NCBI GenBank assembly: GCA_021292105.1
Contig: CM037868.1
Span: forward strand, 30,619,578 to 30,683,577
DNA from: Anadara kagoshimensis
Lineage: Eukaryota; Mollusca; Bivalvia; Arcoida; Arcidae
Direction: 5' to 3'
DNA length: 64,000 nt
Shown: piece after piece, positions 56,428 to 64,000 of the stretch
Position numbering within the stretch: position 1 is the stretch's first letter
Layout of the letters: the number at the start of each line of letters is the position of its first letter
Notes under the pieces: generated by a model
Seen by the model: only the letters and a program-made list of their open reading frames with translations
Database searches by the model: none
Told to the model about the DNA's origin: nothing
Position numbers and translations under genes: made by a program

Positions 56428-56535
56428 AGAAACCTGTCAAAAGTTTGACATTAAGCTCAAAAGGAGCCGAAGATCGACTGTCGAGTGACCGAGCTATGGA
56501 CAGCTAGCGATCAAAAACGGTGCAATAGCTGCCTA
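56428..56535 (+). mobile_element. Left half of an AACCTGTC MITE, cut by the Bel/Pao insertion
   Basis: It begins with the family terminal repeat (AACCTGTCAAAAGTTTGAC, then AAGCTC) and the usual interior (CGAGCTATGGACAGCTAGC), then stops at the LTR. The other half should follow beyond 64000. Confidence 0.65.
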
Positions 56536-57170
56536 TGTGCTGTCACACCAGCGATTTGTTTTCCTAACCCGAGTTGGTATCGGACTAAATCCTTAATATT
56601 TGGAGTTATCGAACTTTGTACTTTCGGTTTTGTATATATAAGTTAATTTATTCGGGTAATTAGGGATTTCAAGTCACATGATCAGTTTCGCGGGAAAAGT
56701 TAGTTAGCGGCGCTACCAGCTGTGTTATTTACAGTTATCAAACTTCTTTTAATTGATGGACTTTTTTACTGCCACCATTGTGTAAGTTCTTTAATATTAT
56801 TGGAATTATTATTTATTTCATCTTTATTTGTATTTCATCGCGTATTATATTGTATTTTCGCCGTTATATCGGAACGCGCCCTGCTTGTTATAAATATGTC
56901 TTATGTAATTTTGTGATGTTATTTAAATTATCAAGTGACATTATTTAAATATTATGTTTATGTAAATGAGTAGTATTTTAGAGACATTATGGAGTTGTAT
57001 GAGGCATGTTTTATTATGTATTTATTATGTACATGTTATTTGACCATCATGTTTATTGTTTGCTACATTGTACATTGTAGTTCTTTACCTTCTCCGGAGG
57101 TTTATGCTATTATTTGATTTAATAAAAGTGCTACACAGCATAGTAAAGAAACAACGATCTGCGGTTCAAC
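56536..57170 (+). repeat. 5' LTR of the Bel/Pao element
   Basis: The start is fixed by identity with the 3' LTR. A TATA-like TGTATATATA lies at 56631-56640 and an AATAAA at 57121-57126. The right edge is inferred, because the 3' LTR is truncated: it must lie between the AATAAA and the gag ATG at 57171. No primer-binding site was identified with confidence. Confidence 0.75.
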
Positions 57171-59640
57171 ATGGCTGGTACACGCTCCAGAACTCTGACA
57201 GAAAAGGGCGTTAGTTTATATGAATCCTTGTTTGATGGTCATCGTCTCAAGTACAGAAGAAGAAGCTTGTACTGGACAGGTATTTAGATATGAACTATCC
57301 CTCCATGCCTCTAAGTGAGCTATCAGAATATAAAGATAACCTTGTTTTATCCATGGCAGACTACGAAGACTCAGTGTCATCATTTATGAACTTTCTCAAC
57401 AGAAACCGTAATGAAAATAATGATTTGGAACGTTCATCCATTGATTTGATTTATACCAGTATTAAGGGACGGTTTAACAGAACTATCATTGAAATTGACA
57501 CCCTGGTTAATGAAGCACATCTCGATGAAATTTCAAAACCCCAAAAAACCCTCAAATCGGATGAACCTCACAAAAGTTCAGGACCAGATGCTCAGGAGAA
57601 CCCCAATATTAAGTCAAAATTGTCACGCCAAAGTTCAAGGTCATCATCACACAAAGGTTCAAGGTCATCCCTTAACTCTAGGTCTTCCTCAAGCACATCG
57701 AAAGTGTCTGTCCTGTATCTGAAACAAAAAGCAGAAATGGAGGCCAAAAAGGTTAAGCTAAAAGCTGCCATGAAGGAAGCAGAAATTCTCCAAAAACAAG
57801 CAGCCTTACAGGCAGATCTGGCCATTCTTACAGCCCAACAAGAGTTAGATCAAGCTGAAGTTAAGCATAGGGTGTTTATGGAAGAACTGACAGATAATGA
57901 CGGCGTCAGCGACATGTCAAATGACCTTGATAGTGAAACGTCTGCTAGAACTAACAAGTATGTTGAGGATCAAAATCAAAGGCTTGCTTCTACTGTTCTG
58001 AGTCCTTGCCCACGTCTATCTCCCTCCAGGACGTAGTTCAAACTGTGCCTTCAAATACCACCTCAGTGCCGCATCTTCAATCTAATACAAAATATGATGT
58101 ACATCTGCCCTATAGCGTGAATCCTGTATCTAATGCAGCCACAACGGTGATCCCAGATAAGATTACTATGACATCACCACACATCGGCATCCCTCTACAA
58201 GCACATAGTACTAGACCCGGACCTGCATTTCAGTCAGTTTGGAGTACACCACACCACCAACCTGTCATGTCACATGCTCACATCCAAAGGCCAACTCCAA
58301 ACATTCTTCTAGGCCCTTCTACTTGTCCTCAGCTCTCGGATGAATCACTTCCGGTGACAGTTGTTCCTACGCCTATAGTACATACAGGTGTTTTCCGTAC
58401 TCCTATGTCCAAAGACAATCTCGGAATATCAACAAATAGCTTACCTGGAATTGTTACTTCACCGCTGAGTAAACATTCAATTGAAAAACAACTGACATCT
58501 AAGATGAAGAAATGCCATTCCAAGACACATCAGATGGGGTCTCCAGGACAGGGGTTGGAGTTACACTGAATCCACAAGCATCCGTTTACATGCCAGCTTC
58601 ATCAAATACTACAGAAGCTCAAGCGTTCACAAGTTTCCTTCTCAAGAAAGAACTGCTTTTCTCTAGACTCAGTAAATTCCAGGATACACCGGAAACATAC
58701 CTTATGTGGAAGTCCAGTTTTCAGAGCATATTAAAGGACTAGTTGTTACTCCTATGGAAGAAATGGACCTCTTGGTTAAGTGGCTTGGACCTAACTCTTC
58801 TCGCCAGGCAGCCAGTCTTCGGTCATCTAATCCATTAAATCCGTCTAGAGGAGTACGCCTCATATGGGAGAGACTGGATCAAAGGTATGGTAGTCCCGAG
58901 GTCATTGAGGATACTTTAAAACGTAAACTTAACTCTTTCACCAAGTTGACCAAGTTTGACACCTCCAAGTTTTATGACCTTCTTGACATCCTGTCAGAAA
59001 TTGACGCCAACATGCAGAATTTGATTATAAGGACTTGTTATCATATTACAACTCATCATCTGGAATTATACCGATAGTCAACAAGTTGCCACAAGGAATC
59101 CAGGAGAAGTGGACTACACGTGCTCACAAGTATAAACAGGATTACCAAGTACCCTATCCGCCATTTTCATACTTCAGAGACTTTATAAGTGATATCACCC
59201 GCATGAAGAATGACCCAGGATTCCAGTATGAACAGAGTGTTCCCAGTGTTCGTTCTAGGACTCAACCAGTGTCACATGGAAACCAAACACAGAACAGGCC
59301 GAAAGTCAACACACAGAAACAGATGTTACAGACACTGATTCTAAGCAACCGTTCTGTCCATTCCATCGCACTAATCACAAACTCAACAAATGTCGGGAAT
59401 TCCGGAAGTTGTCAATAGAAGACAGGAAAAAGTTTCTAAGGAAGAACTCTATCTGCTTTAAATGCTGTCGACAAGAAAAGCATTCATTCAAGAACTGCAA
59501 TGCTACAGTAAAATGCGAAGTTGCAAAAGCAGCCACATCCCACAGCACTGCACGTCGATAGTCAACCGAGGAACATTTACCCGATCAAGGAGGGGAGCAG
59601 TATGGAGGGGAGCAGACAGCAGTAAAGCCAAGTAGTGTAA
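57171..59640 (+). pseudogene. Bel/Pao gag, frame-broken
   Basis: ATG at 57171 opens a Bel-type Gag N-terminus (SRTLTEKG motif) that hits TAG at 57285. The region then continues in other frames: 57290-58036 (Ser-rich and a Lys/Glu/Ala coiled-coil-like part), about 58006-58569 (Pro/Thr-rich), 58512-58742, 58706-59077, 59035-59418, then a frame ending at 59561. The last carries CPFHRTNHK and a zinc knuckle of spacing CX2CX5HX4C at 59454-59498. Gag would form the particle and bind RNA. Successive frame changes mostly act like single-base losses, and few nonsense codons occur inside segments. Confidence 0.85.
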
Positions 59641-60455
59641 AGTCATTGTGCAGTCAGGTATGCAGAGATGAATCCGGATATAGCAAATCTTGTGCTAAAA
59701 CAGTCTTAGTGAGGGTATATCCAAACAATCACCCAGAGAGCTCTTCGACTTTATGCCATAATCGACGACCAAAGTAATCAATCACTTGCCAGATCCACAC
59801 TTTTTGATCACTTTGACGCTCATGGCAGTTATGTAGAGTATTCAATGTCATCATGCTCTGGAGTTGTATCTACTGCTGGTAGGAAAGCTGATGGTTTTAC
59901 TGTAGAGGCCATAGACGGAAGTGCCAGTCTTCAACTGCCAACTCTGTTTGAATGTGACCGAATCCCGAATGCTCGGCATGAGATACCAGTTCCGGAAGCG
60001 GCTCTATATCACCCTCATCTGCGTGAGTTGGTCAACTATATCCCAGCTTTAGATCCTAATGCAGATATCCTTCTTCTCATTGGTCGTGACCTGCCTGCTG
60101 CTCATCATGTTTTAGATCAGAAGATTGGACCTATGGATGGACCTATCGGACAACATTTGAAATTAGGATGGGTAATCATTGGAGAGGTATGTCTTGGTAA
60201 TGCACATCAACCCCATGTAACAACTAACAAGACTCACATCTTGGCTAATGGAAGACCATCTAATTTGCTACCTTGTCCAAACTGTTTTGAGGTTAAGACA
60301 GATGAGCCAGGTTTTAATATATTTGAAAGGACCATGCAAGATGACAAACCCGGTCTCTCGATGGAAGACAAGGAGTTTTTACATATCATGGAATCAAACT
60401 TTGCTAAAGACCCTGATGGTAACTGGGAAGCTCCTCTGCCATTTAAGCTGGATCG
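59641..60455 (+). pseudogene. Bel/Pao aspartic protease region of pol
   Basis: The part from about 59737 is one open frame to 60507. The active-site-like motif is LYAIIDDQSNQSL (about 59749-59787), with DDQS where retropepsins have D-S/T-G. Downstream, ILLLIGRDL fits the second conserved protease block. The preceding bases (AKTVLVRVY) are in a different frame, so a break lies near 59735; another lies near 60455 at the junction to RT. Confidence 0.8.
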
Positions 60456-62010
60456 TCGGTATTGCAAACAACAGGACTCAAGCAGTTCGACGAGCTCTGT
60501 CCCTTGATGCAAGTTTACGAAAGGATCCTAACAAATGCGATCACATGATGGAGTTTATGGGAAAGATCTTAACTAATGGTCATGCTGAAGTTGCACCTAA
60601 GTTGCAGGATGGAGAAGAGTGTTGGTACCTCCCACTTTTTGGAGTCTATCATCCCAAGAAGCCGAACAAAATACGTGGCGTCTTTGACTCATCAGCCAAA
60701 CACAACGGGATATCATTGAACAGTGTTCTTCTTTCTGGACCAGACACAAACAACAGTCTATTAGGTGTACTTTTAAGGTTTCGCAAAGACCAGATTGCCA
60801 TAACAGCTGATATCGAACAGATGTTCTACTGCTTTAAGGTAGCCAAACGTCACAGAAACTTCCTGAGATTTCTTTGGTATCAAGACAATTGCCTGCAGAA
60901 CCCACTTATAGAGTACAGGATGACATCTCATGTCTTTGGAAATTCACCATCTCCAGCCGTGGCAACCTACGGTCTCCGTAAAGCAGTTGAAGATGCAGCT
61001 CCTGATGTCCGTGATTTTGTCACTTACAATTTTTATGTGGATGATGGGTTAATCTCAACACCAACTGCAGAAATTGCCATTTCTCTTGTTACTCGGACTC
61101 AACAGACCTTGATGGACAATGGCAACATCAAATTACACAAAGTGGCATCAAACTCGCCAGATGTTCTGAAATCTTTGAATCAGAAAGACCTTGCAGTTGA
61201 TGTCAAGGACCTTGATCTCCATTCTGAAAATCCACCTCTTCAAAGAAGTCTTGGACTTTACTGGAACCTGGCAGATGATTTCTTCACATTTTCTTCAGAT
61301 GCTGTCAAGAGACCATATACTAAACGTGGACTTTTAGCAACAACCAACAGCCTATTTGATCCCATTGGATTTGCTGCTCCTGTTGTACTTAAGGGAAGGC
61401 TACTGTTTCGCGACTTAATGACATCTACCGCCGACTGGGATGAAACATTACCAGAAGAACACCGTGTCGAATGGGAGTCTTGGTGCGAGTCTCTTAGCCA
61501 TCTTAGCTCTTGCCACATTCAACGACAATATCATCCAGGCACCATCTTTAATCCTGAGGATAATGAAGTTCACATCTTTTCAGATGCATCTAAAGATGCC
61601 ATATCAGCCGTTGCATATCTACGAAACAGGATTGCTGAAGATCAGTATCAAGTGAGTTTTTTACTTGGAAAAGCTAAGGTTGCACCCAAGCATGGTCATA
61701 CTATTCCACGCCTAGAATTATGCGCAGCAGTATTGGCAACAGAAGTTGGTCGTACCATCATTGAGCAGTTGGATATAACACCCGATAATATTCGCTTCTA
61801 CACGGACAGCAGGATAGTTTTGGGTTATTTGTGGAATCGTATAAGAAGATTTTATTATATGTCGGAAATAGGGTTGACAGAATTCTTCGTTTCTCTAAGC
61901 CTACCCAGTGGTCCCATGTTTCTACTGATCAGAACCCTGCAGACGAGGGCACACGATGTATTCAAGCAACTGATCTTCAAAACAGCACATGGCTACAAGG
62001 ACCAAACTTC
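60456..62010 (+). pseudogene. Bel/Pao reverse transcriptase and RNase H
   Basis: One open frame carries the RT blocks: RGVFDSSAKHNGISLN, ITADIEQMFY (first catalytic Asp), SHVFGNSPSP and FYVDDGL with YVDD at 61034-61045. The RNase H block follows: FSDASKDA, IPRLELCA and FYTDSR carry its acidic residues. Near 61830 the frame shifts to one ending at 62106 that contains QNPADEGTR, usual between RNase H and integrase in this family. RT would copy the RNA; this copy could work only if the frame breaks are artefacts. Confidence 0.9.
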
Positions 62011-62144
62011 TTAAGGAATGAAATTCAGACAGATTCCGAACATTCAGATTGCTATCCTCTTATTGAGCCAGACAACGACAACGAGGTTAGACCTGTTAGA
62101 CCATGAAAACCACAACAAGCTGTATTGCTTTAAGTTCTAGCCAT

Positions 62145-63641
62145 TTCAAGAACTTTTCTCTTGGAACTCGTTAGTCAGAGGTGTTGCCAAGCTTACATCC
62201 ATGATCAATTCCCGGAAAAGGAAAGATTATTCCAACATCCTTCGTTTAGTTACAGTACAGGACCTTGAAGATTCTCAACTCTTTATTCTTAGACAGACAC
62301 AACAAGAAGCATTCCAAAAAGAGATCAAATGCTTGGAAGAATCAAAACCACTACCACGGAATAGCACTATAATTAGTTTGGCACCGTATTTAGACAGTGA
62401 TGGTCTTCTTCGTGTAGGTGGACGACTGAACCTATCTGGTTACAATATATCTGAGAAAAATCCTATCATTATGCCGAAGAAACACCAAGTTTCCATACTT
62501 TTAGTGCGCCACTATCATGCTCAAGTTCGTCACCAGGGACGTCATTTCACTGAGGGTGCTCTCCGTTCCGCAGGATTTTGGATCATTGGATCTAAACGTC
62601 TCGTATCAAGTGTTGTTCAGCAATGCATACATTGTCGCAAACTCCGTGGAAAGGTTAGTTTCCAGCAGATGAATGATCTTCCACCAGATAGATTAAAACC
62701 TTGCCCGCCATTCACCTACGTCGGGGTAGATGTATTTGGACCTTGGAATGTAGTGTCCAGACGCACTAGAGGAGGATTATCGCACTCAAAACGATGGGCT
62801 GTGTTATTTACGTGTTTAGCATCCAGGGCAGTCCATATAGAGGTGATTGATGAAATGAGCACATCTACCTTTATCAATGCTCTACGCCGGTTTTACTCTA
62901 TACGAGGTCCAGTCAAGGAGTTCAGATCCGACAGAGGCACTAATTTTGTTGGCTGCACAGGTGAACTTGGAATACAGGCTATAAATGTTGAGGATTCGCA
63001 AATGACTAACTTCCTCCGTGGCACACAGACAGTCTGGGTATTCAACCCACCTCACGCCTCACATGGGAGGAGTATGGGAGCGCCAGATAGGAACTGCGAG
63101 AAGAATCCTGGACTCGATGTTTCTCGATTTGAAGAGTAAACTTCTGACACATGACGTACTCGTAACTCTGATGGCTGAAGTTTCTGCAATCATGAATTCA
63201 AGACCACTGGTCAATGTTTCAACTGATCCTCAAGAACCAGCAATACTTTCTGCCTCTTCTCTACTGACTCAAAAACCTGCATCAGACTTTATTACTGATT
63301 TTTCTCATCTGGACATTAAAGATATGTATCGCAGTCAGTGGAAGTGTGTTCAAGTTTTGGCTGAGGAATTCTGGTCTAAGTGGAAGAAGCAGTATGTAAT
63401 GAGTCTCCATCAGCGCAGGAAGTGGCACGAGCGACAACCTAATCTGAAAACGGGCGATTTAGTATTGTTGAAGGATGTTAGTGTTTCACGTATGGAATGG
63501 CCTATGGGACTCATAACACGTGTGTTTCCTTCAGATGATGGACTTGTTAGAAAGGTTGAAGTTAAAGTTTTCAAAGGTGACAAGTCATCGGTGTATATCA
63601 GACCTATCAACGAACTTGTATTTCTTATGTCTACAGTGTAA
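62145..63641 (+). pseudogene. Bel/Pao integrase, frame-broken before the catalytic Glu
   Basis: The frame ending at 63139 carries the RFYHAQ-like His region and CIHC zinc-binding part (about 62510-62640), the first catalytic Asp in YVGVDVFGPW (62729-62731) and the second in EFRSDRGTNF (62930-62932). Near 63055 the frame breaks. The catalytic Glu (GVWERQIG, 63078-63080) and the C-terminal domain to TAA at 63641 are in another frame. The C-terminal part includes NLKTGDLVLL, usual in retroviral-type integrases. Confidence 0.9.
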
Positions 63642-63826
63642 ACAGATCTGTATCCTTTTTGCTGGTATAATTATTTGTGCTTTTGTTTATAGACTATAAA
63701 TCAAAGTACTGAAAGAACTCGTGTAATTATAATTTAATCAACATTTTCATAGTTGAACTAGTGAATAGTATTTTCATGCAATGAATTGACATGTTATGGA
63801 CATTAGTGATATACCAGTAGTATATC

Positions 63827-63836
63827 AGGAGGGGAG
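63827..63836 (+). other. Polypurine tract
   Basis: AGGAGGGGAG directly abuts the TGTG start of the 3' LTR, as expected for the plus-strand primer. Confidence 0.85.
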
Positions 63837-64000
63837 TGTGCTGTCACACCAGCGATTTGTTTTCCTAACCCGAGTTGGTATCGGACTAAATCCTTAATAT
63901 TTGGAGTTATCGAACTTTGTACTTTCGGTTTTGTATATATAGGTTAATTTATTCGGGTAATTAGGGATTTCAAGTCACATGATCAGTTTCGCGGGAAAAG
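63837..64000 (+). repeat. 3' LTR, first 164 bases
   Basis: It matches 56536-56699 with one mismatch and continues past the window end. Confidence 0.95.

Larger units (their letters stand above)
56536..64000 (+). mobile_element. Bel/Pao LTR retrotransposon, 3' LTR cut by window end
   Basis: TGTG-starting LTRs at 56536 and 63837 are identical over 164 bases except one A/G change (56641 vs 63942). Between them lie gag with a CCHC-type knuckle, aspartic protease, reverse transcriptase with YVDD, RNase H and integrase, in the Bel/Pao order (PR-RT-RH-IN). A polypurine tract precedes the 3' LTR. The reading frame changes about ten times, so this copy is not coding-competent as written. It inserted into a MITE copy upstream of gene B, opposite in strand. 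Confidence 0.93.

Noticed and set aside
57592-57825. Minus-strand frames opposite gag and pol
   Set aside because: Antisense shadows of the retrotransposon coding region.
60248-60455. Start of the long RT frame at its first ATG
   Set aside because: The first 70 codons overlap the protease frame and lack family similarity. The real RT-linked text begins near 60456 after a frame change.

Overview
The window is AT-rich eukaryotic DNA with small exons in long introns. It is crowded with tRNA-derived SINEs, short inverted-repeat elements, microsatellites, minisatellites and one Bel/Pao LTR retrotransposon. Domain content (Ly6/uPAR three-finger, Ig and LCCL modules) and repeat style suggest a metazoan, most likely a bivalve mollusc. 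The species cannot be fixed from the sequence alone. No bacterial features, CRISPR arrays, rRNA or convincing tRNA genes were seen.

Gene A (minus strand, 42474 down to 5087) is the main result. It is a 25-exon coding model read from splice sites and conserved cysteine patterns. Nearly all its exons are too short to stand out as open reading frames. Every donor/acceptor phase matches, and the summed CDS is 2847 nt (948 residues plus TAA). Order: signal peptide; LU1; linker; LU2; linker; LU3; linker; LU4; linker; LU5; LU6 fused to a Thr-rich linker; one Ig domain; stop. No membrane segment is seen, so the product should be secreted. Each LU (Ly6/uPAR) domain is a three-exon cassette with phases 1-0, 0-0, 0-1. 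Linker exons are phase 1-1. LU2 and LU3 with their linkers lie in a recent tandem segmental duplication.

Gene B (minus strand, upstream, 47967 to about 56137) is partial: an I-set Ig exon, a second divergent Ig exon, and three exons forming an LCCL domain. Its 5' start and 3' end were not found. A tandem acceptor at the first LU exon of gene A could in principle let gene B transcripts splice in frame into gene A.

Repeats by region: 118-600, 137-bp tandem repeat; 3.2-4.15 kb, SINE-like piece with a 47-bp array; 4.5-5.0 kb, SINEs; 5-42 kb, introns of gene A full of fold-back elements and interspersed repeats; 34732-39818, a 5.1-kb element with CCCAGATAGC inverted ends and huge GGCCAAC-rich arrays; 45.3-46.85 kb, a MITE swollen by about 30 copies of a 34-bp repeat; 50.0-50.6 kb, a related MITE swollen by a 61-bp repeat; 50.8-52.6 kb, an interspersed element ending in AGGTGAGCTA; 56536-64000, a Bel/Pao retrotransposon on the plus strand with LTR ends that differ at one base over 164, but with gag-pol broken by about ten frame changes.
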